Shown here: positions 46,701 to 56,743 of the stretch, one piece after another | Position numbering within the stretch: the stretch's first letter is position 1 | Layout of the letters: each line of letters starts with the position of its first letter | Assembly (NCBI RefSeq): GCF_029962835.1 | Contig: NC_080588.1 | Coordinates: 67,252,501-67,316,500 of the forward strand | Source: Magnolia sinica | Taxonomy: Eukaryota; Streptophyta; Magnoliopsida; Magnoliales; Magnoliaceae | Direction of reading: 5' to 3' | DNA: 64,000 nucleotides | Program-made: the position numbers and the translations under genes | Notes under the pieces: model-generated | The model's input: only the letters and a program-made list of their open reading frames with translations | Told to the model about the DNA's origin: nothing | Databases searched by the model: none

Positions 46701-48620
46701 AATTTGTAAATTGATGAAATTGGGTGAACAAATTTTCCATATGGAAAAAAAATAAATAAATAAATTATAATCTACCTGTACATTAAAATTTTATTTTATT
46801 TTATTTTTTAAATCCTATTCTCCTTTGACAATTCAAAAATGGGAGAAGGCTTTTTTAAAAACAATGCCCTGCCAAACTTCCTATCTTCCGGATCCCAACT
46901 CTCTCTCTCCAAACTTCTGTCATATTTCTCTCCCAGCAATTGTTAAGAACCTAATCAATGCGCCAAAAGCCCTAAAAACCTAAGCCCTACTTCCTCATTA
47001 GGGGTGTTTTTCTTCTTGTTTGAGTAGAATGTTTGGCCAAGGTCTGTCCTCTCTAGAATGCATACTAAATTCTAATCTTGAGCCTAGCCCATTCTCCTGA
47101 CGTGAGAAGACAAACAAGCCCAAGCCCAGCCCATTCATGATGATTATGCATGGCCCAAACCCACCCACTCACTTTTGCGGAAGTTTTGGGCTGTTTATTA
47201 GGTGCACCTATCTTGCATGACTAGAGTTGGGCAAGATCCAACTAGACTCAAACCGAAAGCCAGGGTCGGATTGAGTAAACCCACTCGGATCCGAAGCTCG
47301 ACCGAGTCGAGTTCGGGTTATGTAGCAACTCGATCCGATCCGAAACCCAATCCGATCTGGAATCGGGTACTATAAAGTTAAATTTTCTTCCTATCTTCAC
47401 CGGTCATCCCCATCTATTCATCAAGTAGGTTAATTTTATATGTTTTTTTTTTCTATGTTGATTCGAGCTCAAGACCTCGAGTGCAATCGTGCAAGCCGCC
47501 GGTGGCTCACCTTGGCTCGAGACCTCAAGTGCAGCTGCACAGGCCGCTGGTGGCTTACCCTGGCTCGAGACCTTGATCATGGCCCGCCCTGGATCGAGAC
47601 GGAAGTGGATTACCTACTGAACACCACGGTGGGTCCCACCCTGGCTCGCTGGCGGACCGTACTTCATGGGGGGTCCCGCCCTGGCTCGTTGGTGGTCCGG
47701 CCAATCAGGACGAACGCGGATTAGCTACTGAACTTGATCTGGTTTTACAAGTTTTTGAAAATTTTCCATTTTTTTTAAATTTTTTCAAAAAAAAAAAAAA
47801 AATAACAAAAGACTTGATCCGAATCGTACCCAACTTGATCTGACTCGGTTCAGGTCAAGCCAGCTAGGAATCGGTTCGGATCGAGTCAGCCCTACTGGAC
47901 TCGGTCCCGAGTCAGATCAAGTTCAGGTCAGGTAGTTGGAAAAACCAGATCGAGTCGAGTTGGACCTAACTCAGTCCGACTCGACTCAATGCCCACCTCT
48001 ATGCATGACATATGGAACAAAATGCCCTTTAAAGCCAAAACGGGCTGGGTCAAACGGGCTCATGCCCCGCCTGCAGCGAGCCAGCCCAGCCCATCAACAA
48101 CCCTACTTGTACAGTTGTACAGGCATATTCAACAATTTGAATGGCAATCTTACATATGGGTTGCAATCTGTGGCGATTTAGACCGTCCAAATTGCAGGGC
48201 CAACTATGAATGTATTGTAACCAATAATATCAACCATTTGATTGCTATTAATTGGATGGTTAGAATGGCTTCTTCAGTGTTATTCCATAGTTGGGCTCCA
48301 TGATTCCATCCAAGATGGGACCCACATGATGGTCTAGATAGCTGTACATAGGAATCTGGCCTTTGAAACTGTTATTTTTGAATTTTAGTCTGGTTTGGCA
48401 TACTGACATTCATATGATAAAAATCATGTTTTTTTGTGATAAACTACACCATTTCCAAAACTATTTATTCCATGAATCCAGGCAGACTTTAAAAAGAGAA
48501 TTTATATTGCAGAGCTGCCATGTTGAAGCGGCGAAGGCAAGCTTGGAGGCCTATGAACTAGATGAGGAGGCATGGAAAAAGCTCTGCAAGAGCTTTCTCA
48601 AAGGGCCATCCCTGTTATAG
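37748..48620 (+). CDS. gamma-glutamyl peptidase-like class-I glutamine amidotransferase (GGP), 4 exons, 244 aa
   Basis: Plant GGPs are cytosolic peptidases that remove gamma-glutamyl groups from glutathione and its conjugates, for example in glucosinolate and camalexin pathways and in glutathione turnover. Exons are 37748-38056, 43944-44093, 45046-45213 and 48513-48620. All introns start GT, end AG and are phase 0, giving 103+50+56+35 residues. The nucleophile Cys99 is in LGICFGHQ at the end of exon 1. His187 and Glu189 of the triad are in IQGHPEY (exon 3). The end WKKLCKSFLKGPSLL is typical of the family. The length is close to the usual 250. No lesion was seen. The introns (5887, 952 and 3299 bp) are full of MITEs, hAT elements and repeats. 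The ATG follows a short leader below a TATA box. The specific substrate cannot be inferred. Confidence 0.92.
40038..40590. mobile_element. non-autonomous hAT element in GGP intron 1
   Basis: The ends are TAGGGGTTCACGC and GTGCACCCCTA, flanked by GCGCGTGT (40030-40037) and GCGCATGT (40591-40598), a seven-of-eight TSD. The body is rich in AACCGAAC/GGTTCGGTT-type short repeats in inverted arrangement. It lacks a transposase. Confidence 0.8.
40727..40764. repeat. (GT)n microsatellite in GGP intron 1
   Basis: A pure run of about 38 bp. Confidence 0.95.
40985..41280. mobile_element. partial Mutator-type MITE core in GGP intron 1
   Basis: Right-half core pieces: AAATATCATTTTGATCTAAA, TTGTTTCCTGTACCGTGATCC and TACATCACGGTGGGCCCCAC. 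The ends are approximate. Confidence 0.45.
41415..41880. mobile_element. Mutator-type MITE core in GGP intron 1
   Basis: Runs from GTGGTCCCACCATGATGTAT to ATCATGGTGGAGC, with GTGGACCACATCACAAG and GTGGTCCACTTGAGACTTG inside. A 28-bp tandem duplication (ATCACAAGAAACAATAATGA twice) lies at 41528-41583. Confidence 0.6.
42155..42790. mobile_element. one or two overlapping MITE cores in GGP intron 1
   Basis: Core strings occur at 42155-42550 (TGATGTACATGTTTTATC to TTATGATGGGCC). A second half-core follows at 42660-42760, with TTGAGTTTTGGATCCACC and GATGAACGGAGTGGATTTC, and a long T run at 42700-42715. Individual borders are not resolved. Confidence 0.45.
42943..43343. mobile_element. Mutator-type MITE with 9-bp TSD (7/9) in GGP intron 1
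   Basis: It starts GGAAGCGGATTGCG and ends CGCAATACGATTC, with flanks CACTCTGAT (42934-42942) and CAATCAGAT (43344-43352). It belongs to the TACTGAGT subfamily but is shortened. Only one motif copy (TTTACTCAGTACG) remains at the right end, and the left has TATGGAGTAA. The length is 401 bp. Confidence 0.75.
44165..44858. repeat. four-unit tandem repeat of about 173 bp in GGP intron 2
   Basis: Units start at 44165, 44339, 44512 and 44685, each with GTGCCCATGTGAGTGATCTG, a CCATTCTTTAGTGGGCC piece and GATGGTTAGGATGATCTGAT. The period is 173-174 bp. Units differ by scattered substitutions but remain readily alignable. The array fills most of the intron. Confidence 0.93.
44898..45000 (-). mobile_element. 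truncated SINE, minus orientation, copy 3, in GGP intron 2
   Basis: A T-rich run, ACACACACCCCACACACTC, GCTAGTGGAATTTCACCACG and GGGTACTCGAACCC match the tail, body and B-box side of the SINE at 3845-4018. It stops 45 bp before the exon 3 acceptor, and the A-box half is missing. Confidence 0.6.
47222..48001. mobile_element. non-autonomous hAT element with perfect 8-bp TSD in GGP intron 3
   Basis: Flanked by TGCATGAC at 47214-47221 and 48002-48009, a perfect 8-bp TSD. The ends are TAGAGTTGGGCA and TGCCCACCTCTA. The 780-bp body has CTCGATCCGA-type short repeats at both sides and an internal GC-rich part (47465-47720) with an imperfect tandem repeat of about 54 bp built on GGCTCGAGACCT. It lacks a transposase. 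Confidence 0.87.
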
Positions 48621-50533
48621 AGATGAATGATTGTTTTGATTGTAATCAATATTCCAAATTTTGTATATTTATTTGAAATTGGAAATTTAAGTTGATTAAT
48701 TCTCATTTTCCTTTCCGTTTAATTTTTCATGGTATTTTGAGCTCAGTATCTTATCAAAGGTAGATCGAAATGATAGTCGTTGGATTTGCGGTCTTTTTTG
48801 GGATTTTTACCAAATACTATCTCATTAATTTGGTATTTACATTAGTATTTATTTAAATTAACTTTTCATTAAGCTACCTCATCAATCAAGTTAATTGTCA
48901 GAGCGGTACCTTACCGTTAGTTTTTGCTAAATTCCGTCACATGTTTTTTTCATAAATGATAAAAATGCCCGCTTTCTAGAAGCGATTACAAACTTTAGTA
49001 CTTGTGGATCGATCCTTGAAATTGTATTTTGAATTCCTATAGATAAATAGGATATTCAAAAATCCAAATAAAAAAAATTCCTATAGCCAAACGGGATATT
49101 AAAAAATCCAAAAAGAAAAGAAAATCACAAATCGAGAAAAGGAGAGGACATTCGAAGGAGCTTCTACGATCGAGAGGCTTTTTCTCCTTCTTGATTTTGA
49201 AGAAATCAATAGATGGCCAGGGCATTTTGCAAGTCTCTCTTTTTTGTGATTTTTTTTTTTTTTTTTTTGGTGGATCTTCTTAGCACCCTCTCACATTATC
49301 ATTTAGCAAAATCAATTTACAATTTTTTATTTTTTTTTAGTGAGCATTTTCCTCAATTATGAAAAATACGCACTTTATGAAATTTAGAGAAAACTAGTAG
49401 AAGGTACAACTACGACAATTAACTTGATTAATGAAGTAGCTTAATGAAAAGTCAATTTAAATGGGAATAGGGATGTAAATACCAGATTAAAAATGTAGTA
49501 TTTTGTAAAAATCCCCTTTTTAATTTTTACACCATTAGCTAAAGGTTCCACCCGGCTCACTTAGTACTAAATCATAAGATTGCAGCGGTAATGAAAAGGT
49601 CTAAGATCATGTTTGGTGATTCAAATAGTTTATACAATGAGATGCACAGCTAATGGTTGGCATGCCTTATACATATTTAAGTTTGAGAGATCCTAACTTT
49701 GTAGCAAATGACCTAAAAAAAAAAAAAAAAACTTGCTCTTAAGTGAACAATGGGTACAAACAATGTAGAGTTCCCTTTTGTTCTTTGGTATATCTACCCG
49801 ACTCACAATGTTGCGGTGAACACCGGAAGCTCATCACCACCAATTTGGAAAATGAATTAAGTTCCCACTTGCAAAAACATTGAGGCCGTGCATATAAGTG
49901 GTCCATCACCGTAGATTTGGGCATATATAAAAATAAATAGAGAAGGAGACACAAATTATATCCAAGAAAAGCATTGCCTAATAATTCCATCACTAAAGAG
50001 GGTACAAGATACAATAGATATAATGCCTAGTACAATGAACATAAAAGAAACATCCCCTTCCTTTTATGGTACACCAAGAGAACCATTGAGAAAACCGTTC
50101 TTTTTATTTTCAAGCAACAAGAGAAATATTTTCCATTCCTTAGCCGAAAAGATATGTGGTTAGGTGGTTAGGAAAGAGGGATTAAGTGGAACAAAATTGA
50201 CCCGATGGCGGAGTTATAGAAACACAAGAAAAGAAAACCTTTGGGAAGACTATCCTACTTCTTCCCTCTGCCTTGCCAACATATGAGAAGACTGTCCTCT
50301 TCAAGAGAAATTCTCTTTCATTTCTCCTCTCATTCTTGTTAGTACACGGAAAAACCATTTTATGCTCCAAAGAGAAATAATTATCTCTCAAACTTTCATA
50401 ATATATCCTAATTTGGAGACACAAGTGAAAAGATATTTTGCACTTACAAATGCTGATTATCTAAAGCCAAAGCGATGGACGGTTATACCCAACACACAAG
50501 TAATCCAATTAATTTAGCACACCAAATGCCTTG

Positions 50534-50769
50534 TCCACTTAGGAGTATAAGTCCTCCTTACCTTGATAGCTATGATAGATATGGGAAAAGAATCATATGA
50601 TTCCCAAATTGATGATATGCATAAAGCACACTTGGGTTTTCAATTTACATAATTAGGGCCCATTGGGAATATAAGTTCTTTTCCTTACCTAGATAGCTAT
50701 GATAGCTATGGCATATGATTCCCAAATTGATGATATGCATAAATCACACTTAGGTTTTCAATTTACATA
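50534..50769. repeat. imperfect direct duplication
   Basis: Two units share ATATGATTCCCAAATTGATG, GATATGCATAAA and GGTTTTCAATTTACATAA, spaced about 120 bp apart. The second unit lacks about ten bases. Confidence 0.85.
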
Positions 50770-53121
50770 AGGTCCATTGTTTTGTCATTGGAACAATTGG
50801 TCTATTGGGCTCTAATGTGGACATAGGATGCCCAAAAAATGTCCTAAAAGGACAATCCTATCCTTTGAATTAGTTCCCTGCGAACAAATGATAAAGAAGA
50901 GAAGATAATGGACCACATTGGTCTGAAAAAAGGCCCAACATTAGATAAGTGGCTAAGACCATCCAAGTTTGGAGATTTTGAGGCATAGTCCATTTACAAC
51001 AAGTTATATCATAGTAATGATCTAGGTTGTTGAATACATGGATCGTACTATAGACACCCCACCCAAAACGAGAATGAGCTACTATTTGAACTTCGATAAA
51101 ATCATCTCTAGTTAACTCGCGAACTATTGAAAATCTAAATCGTTCAAATGGGCAAGACCCTTGGCACATTACAAGGATGATTGACGGACCTAGTTGGCAT
51201 ATCAGGAAACTAGCCAACCCATCCTTGACAATCATCACGACTCTTTGAAAATCCTATTTACACCTTATTTCGATAAAGATATCTCTGGCCAACCTAAAAA
51301 ACCGTAAAAAAATCTGAACTGGTCAAGTAGAAAAGGTTCCCAACATCTCCTGAAAATAACTAATGAACTCAATCAACAAAATAAATCACAAGGCTCACCA
51401 TAAGCTAATAGTGATGTCATCAGTCTTGTTTTTGTTTTTCATTCCAATAGGTTTCAAGGAACCATTCTATCAAAGGAAAAATGTGCCAAGTGGACCATTG
51501 GTCAACCACAAGTCGATGGTTCACTTGTCATTCTCTCACTGAATAAAACATATTGTCTAAGCATTACGTAAGCCAAATCATAGATGGACGGTGGAAATGT
51601 CTATCGGCCACCCACGGGCCAGCGGTTAAGGTTTATAAATCTTGCCCAACAGCTACCAATTTGAGGGGCCAGAGACAAAAGAGAAAGCTAGACAGAGAGC
51701 AAGGTAAGGTCTTAGAGAGCCCAAGGCTAGTCCGACGATTCGGAGTGCTTTGAAAATTCCTAACGCACCAAGGTGTTGCTTGACTCAGGAGAACAATTAA
51801 AGAAGAGATAACCTAAAGAAGAAGCTATTGAAGTTCAAAGTAGGGTTGGAATCATGTATACTTGACCATATATTTTGTAAAAAATTGTCTGGTCTCTTAT
51901 TTTCCTTCTCACATTTTAATTCAATATAAATAATTTTCCATTCCACATGTCGTAGTCACGTCAGCAACAACTATCTTTATTTTTTTCTAGTACTACTGTT
52001 TACTACTTTCTTTTACTTTATTTATCTACTCCACTTCTACAAAATAATAGCTTGAGATGGCCCTTCCAAAATTCCTCTACTAGTAGAAAGTGCAACTTTC
52101 ACAACAATCTCAAAGATTAACAAAAGGAATTAACTACCATAATATATTAAACACGTTTCTTGAAATAACATAAGAAAAGGTAATATGTTTTGTATGGTTT
52201 TCACATTGGAGGATTGTTACCTAAATCACCAAACCCCTTATGTTTCTCTTTCTGAATGCGTAGTCCATATTATAAGTCATTTGCAATGTTGATAACTAAA
52301 TTTAAGACCGTTTGAATACCACTAAATAAATTTCTTTTTCCACTTACATCAGTAGATAAGTAAGTTATTTCAGATAAATAAGTTTGGTTTATCATCAATT
52401 ATAAGTACCTTTTTATATTTAAATTTACTTAATCCTTCTAGTTTAATAAGTTGAAATCAAGATAATTAAGCTACTTAAGGCATAAGTAGCTTATCTTAAG
52501 TAAGTTAAGATCCAAACACCCCCTTAGTGACTCAAAATTATTGCTTTATGATCTCATTATGGATTATGTTTCCAATTCAAATTTATATTACAATGTATAA
52601 ATTCATACTTGATCGCATGCATATAGTATAATATTAGGCATGTAGGCCAATAATAACAACATTAATCAATTCATATATAATTTGCAGTGTTAATTTATAT
52701 TCAAAACTATTATGTGGCATGTGGACAGAGAGAGCTAAAGAGATGAGAGAGAAAGGCTGTTAGAGTGTTTTTTTTTTTTTTTTTTTTAAAGGAGAAAAAT
52801 AAATATTGCAAAGAGTTTTTTCTCATCTTTGTAGTGCAATATGACTCTTTTTCCAGTCTTTCGAAAAGTATTACATTAGTTTCTAGTTCGTATACATGCA
52901 TGAGATCGGCACACATGAAAAATTGTATTAAAAAAAAAAAAAAACCTAGTTAATTGAGCATATGCATGCAATACTCCTTTAAAAATAAAAATAAAAAACT
53001 AATTAATTAATTAATTAATCTTTTCTAATCTTATTTTTGTTATAACCATTGGATGTGGCACACTTTCTAAGGTCATTTTCTTAATTGGCGCATCTCAATT
53101 TTGTATAATTATAGTATATTA

Positions 53122-53124
<3 letters not shown>

Positions 53125-53152
<28 letters not shown>
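53125..53152. repeat. (CT)n microsatellite
   Basis: A pure run of about 28 bp. Confidence 0.95.
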
Positions 53153-53156
<4 letters not shown>

Positions 53157-53599
53157 GCAGAAGTCTCTTTCGTCTCTCTGGGGTGTGAAGAAGGCATGGT
53201 GGTGGTGGTAGTATCAGGTTTCAAACAACATTAGGATATTATATTTTGAAAATAGCATGTTAGAAGCCTATTGGATTAATGGATTTGGTTGAAATTAAGG
53301 CATAAATTATCTTAAAGATAGTGATTAAGTCCGTTCTTTGCTCAGCTAAACAGTTATAGCTCGGCTATAGATTCACAAGAGTTTCAACACAAACCAGGAA
53401 TTGAGTGCACATGTGATGTGAGTGTGTAAAAATAAAAATAAAATAAAATAAAAGATAAAAAAGAACTATTGCATTTGCAATCGGTACCATTGTTCTAACA
53501 AAGGACTTGTACACCAGAAAGAGAGGCATGTAGAACAAGTACACGCTTCTCTCCCGAGTAGGGTACAGGCTATCCTTCCCTAGTCTCTCATAAGTACCA

Positions 53600-54068
53600 G
53601 ATTGGCATGTAGGGCCGTATTTGTTGTATATTCATGCCGTTTATCTGTTTTTAAATCTCATTTTAGGATATGATTCCAAAACTTAAGAAGATTCAACTCT
53701 CAGCTGGATCACACCATTTGAAAAAGTGATAAGTGACAATTAAAAGCTTTTTGTGGTCCACAAAAGTTTTGAATCAAGTTGATCTTTGTCTTTTAACTTC
53801 ATCCAGGTCTGCTTGACATTATCAAAAGGTTGGATGGTGAATAAACATTACGAAAACCTTACCATGGGCCCTTTGGATTTTGTAAGCACTCAATGTTTCA
53901 TGTGGTGTGGTCCACCTGAGAATTGGATCCACTTTATTTTTGATACCATCATCTAAAATGGGCTGCAGAAACAGATGGACGGCGTGGATATACATCACAT
54001 CATCAAGGTGGCCCCCACGGTAAGGGTAACACCCACTAAGGTGTAACCCAGGAAACAACTAATCCGCT
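53600..54068. mobile_element. Mutator-type MITE (cap GGAGCGGATTAG at right end)
   Basis: The family core is present with CTGGATCACACCATTTG, GTGTGGTCCACCTGAG and GGACGGCGTGGATATACATC. The right end carries GGGTAACACC (54024) and GGTGTAACCC (54040) as a near-palindrome and then the reversed cap CTAATCCGCTCC. The left end is eroded. Confidence 0.6.
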
Positions 54069-54103
54069 CCCCTCTCATAATCTCTTTTCCTAGCAGGTGA
54101 AGT

Positions 54104-54724
54104 GAAGCGGATCCGCTGGTGTACCACACACCAGCTATATAGCTGGTGTATGAAGGTGTCGTGCGAAGACGAGCGCCAACGCTCCTCGAGCTCGAGTTGT
54201 ACGAACGGTTCAAAGGAAATCAAAGTTACATGGTCCCCACAATGATGTATTTATTATATCCATACCGTTCATCCATTTTTTAAGATCATTTTAGAGCATT
54301 AGATAAAAAATTTGAATCATATCCAAACCTCAAATGGACCACACCAAAAATAGCAGTGAGGATAATGATTTTCACCATTAAAAAATTCATAGGGCCCACC
54401 ATAATGTTAATTTTCCATCCAATCTGTTAATAAGGTCACAAATACATGGATGAAGAGTAAAAACAAATTTCATATTGATCCGGAACTTTTGTGACCCCCA
54501 AAAGGGTTTCAATGGTAGACATTCAATCCCCCACTACTTTTTGCAGTGTGGTACAATTGATCGTTAGATCTATCTTATTTTTCGGCTTAAGCCTTATGAA
54601 GAGCTCACCAAATGGATGGACGGTTTGGATATAACAGATACCTCATGATGGGACTCACATAACTTGCTGACGTCAATACACCAGCTATACAGCTGGTGTG
54701 TGGTACACCAGTCAATCCGCTTCC
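54104..54724. mobile_element. Mutator-type MITE (motif subfamily CTGGTGT), sister of 10094-10715
   Basis: A 621-bp copy with cap GAAGCGGATCCG and end CAATCCGCTTCC. The left terminus has CTGGTGT (54116), ACACCAG (54128) and CTGGTGT (54143), forming a perfect 22-bp palindrome at 54128-54149. The right terminus has ACACCAG (54678), CTGGTGT (54693) and ACACCAG (54705). No convincing TSD remains, unlike its sister copy. Confidence 0.8.
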
Positions 54725-55010
54725 AAAGAAAATATTGTTTTTCAACTTTTGCAGCGGACGTGGAACACATGTCAGATATCCAAATCGACAGTTCACATGC
54801 CATATAAAGAAAAAAGGTTGATAATCTCTTCACATGAGCTTCACATGTTCCTTGAATTCAAGAGATTCTGAATTAATAGACCGGCATTGTTTTTGTCCAT
54901 GGCATCTCCTCAATAAGGGAAGCAGATTGCATCCAACCCGCTCGGACAATAAGCCGTCCGACCATATCTGTGTGGGGTCCACCATGATGTATCGATTTAT
55001 CCATGTCATT

Positions 55011-56012
55011 TGTTGATGACTAAATCTGGATGGCTCCCCACTCCGACTCACGAACTTCGAACCGCATCAATGTCTCGAACCTGCACACTTGCAACAAGCA
55101 AAGAAGACCCTGGTCTAAGCAGGGGACCCTCTGATGCCTAAGTCAGGTCAAGGAAATCTGGGTCTAAGTTCAGAAGTAGTAGGAGAGTACAAGATCTTGC
55201 GTACCTGTAACAATGGAGTCTCCTTGTATTTATACCTGACTATCGGACGGTCTGGGTCCGTTAATCTCAGCACGATTCACTCAATCAGTGGGATTCTATG
55301 CTCGTGGAGATATTGTCCGTAATTTAGGGATTGTGTAGCGTATCGTGTGTATCTGCGGGTGAAACAATCGGTCGTGTCTGCTTAAGGTAGTTTCTTAGTT
55401 TAGCGCATGGAGCGTCCACATCCAATCCCAGCCTCGGCTCAGGATCTCGGGCCAAAGAGGTCCTGACTTTGAGCCTCGGATCTAGATCAGCATATACATG
55501 GGCTTTTGCCATTGAGTTATTCCAATAGAGACTGCGTCCTAAGTCCGAGCCGAGCTCTGGTCTGGGCTCATGGTGACTCGGCCTTACTTGTCTGTTGAAT
55601 ATTTTGGAGATCTCCACTCCGAGCTCTTAGGTGGGCGGCGGACTTGTCCTGTTGAGTTAAGTTTTACCGTAACGGGTGACACAGATGTGAGTGGTCGAGC
55701 TATCCGTTTCTGGTGGAAAAATAGTGAGACGACCTGAAGTCTTTGGTCTAAGCTTCACACCGACTGTCCCGGTCTTAGATCACTCCGAACCAACTACCTA
55801 CCTCGGAGCAGGAGCGTGACTATGACCGAGCCGGGAATCTTCCTTCCCTTCAATAGTATTTATCATTCCAGGTTAACTCTTATGTGTCTGATCGGATTAA
55901 GGAGATGTCGGTCATCGGAATTGAAGGGACTCGGATCTTCCCATAACACCATCCATTCCTTTTTCTCATATCATGTTAACGTATGGTCTAAAAATTGAGG
56001 CAGATCCAAGCA
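55011..56012 (-). repeat. 3' LTR of the Tat element
   Basis: Starts TGTTGATGAC on the plus strand and aligns with 63002-64000. The right edge is set at CCAAGCA, but could lie slightly further because its partner is cut by the window end. A TATA box, GTATAAATAC on the minus strand, lies at 55226-55235. The last 70 bp resemble the MITE core. Confidence 0.75.
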
Positions 56013-56022
56013 CGCCCCAGAG

Positions 56023-56743
56023 GAAGACATAGCCAGCCTTCTCGACAAGTCGAACGAGTCTTTTGTCACCGACATTGCTTCCGTCTTCTACCGGGTACTT
56101 TTATTTTTCTTACCTTCAGTTTTTGCCGCATTCGAATGCTCATTCTTTTATTTTCATTCAGTCCGTTCCGAGGTTCCTTCTAACTCGGGAGAGATTAAGG
56201 GAGTTTGTAAAGAATGATGCTGAGGCAAAAACCGTCAGGCGCGAGGCGGGGATTCTCCGAGACGAGGCCGCCTTCCTCCGGATGGAGCAGACGGAACTGC
56301 GTTGGCAGCTTGATGACGGGAGGGCTCGAGAGCTCCAACTATAGGGGGTCGTGAGTGATCTCGAAGCCCAATGCGGTGCTGCTGTAGCTAAGCTGTCCCG
56401 AGCCAGATCCCATGCAGACTCGCTTGCCAAGGAGAATGCTCGAATAGGGGAAGTGCTGGAGCGGACAAGAGACGAGGCGGCAGAAGAGCTGCATAGAACA
56501 GTATTCTAGGCGAAGGAGACTCAACGAGTTGAAGATGAGGCCTCCCAGGCATCGGCCGTTGCTGCCGCGGTCGATGCTTTTAAGACTTCGGAGGAGAAGG
56601 CTATTGAGGCTACTAAGTTTTACAACTATGGTTTCGATGCTTGTATTGACGCGGTCCAGGATTTTTATTCGGATCTCAACCTTGAGCCTCTACTGCCTGA
56701 AGATGATGGGGAGAAACCCTCCGGAGATGCTCGCCCAAATTAG
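56023..56743 (+). pseudogene. antisense accessory ORF (aORF) of the Tat element
   Basis: Encoded opposite to gag-pol, as in Tat elements with an antisense accessory ORF. The main frame runs 56162-56743 and is rich in Glu, Arg, Ala and Leu heptad-like text (TRERLREFVKNDAEAKTVRR), predicting a coiled coil. It ends with FDACIDAVQDFYSDLNLEPL and a TAG. Two internal TAG codons (56342-56344 and near 56507) interrupt it. Upstream in another frame, 56023-56094 reads EEDIASLLDKSNESFVTDIA. The gap 56095-56161 starts GT, ends CAG, is 67 bp long and joins the two frames in phase 0, so it may be a short intron. No ATG is visible in the first part. The function of such ORFs is unknown. Confidence 0.6.

Larger units (their letters stand above)
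48621..53599. other. intergenic region downstream of GGP, no gene seen
   Basis: AT-rich. Several T or A runs occur, and a (CT)n run near 53125. A MITE-like piece with GTGTTTGGATCTTAAC reversed at its right end lies near 52305-52530, and a 120-bp direct duplication at 50534-50769. Short minus frames at 49739, 50182 and 50870 show no domain. Confidence 0.5.

Noticed and set aside
47440-48303. Several plus-strand frames in the GGP intron 3 region
   Set aside because: They lie inside a hAT element and reflect its tandem GC-rich repeats.
51553-51753. 66-codon frame with a basic C-terminal part
   Set aside because: No family is recognised, there is no exon context, and the length is expected by chance.
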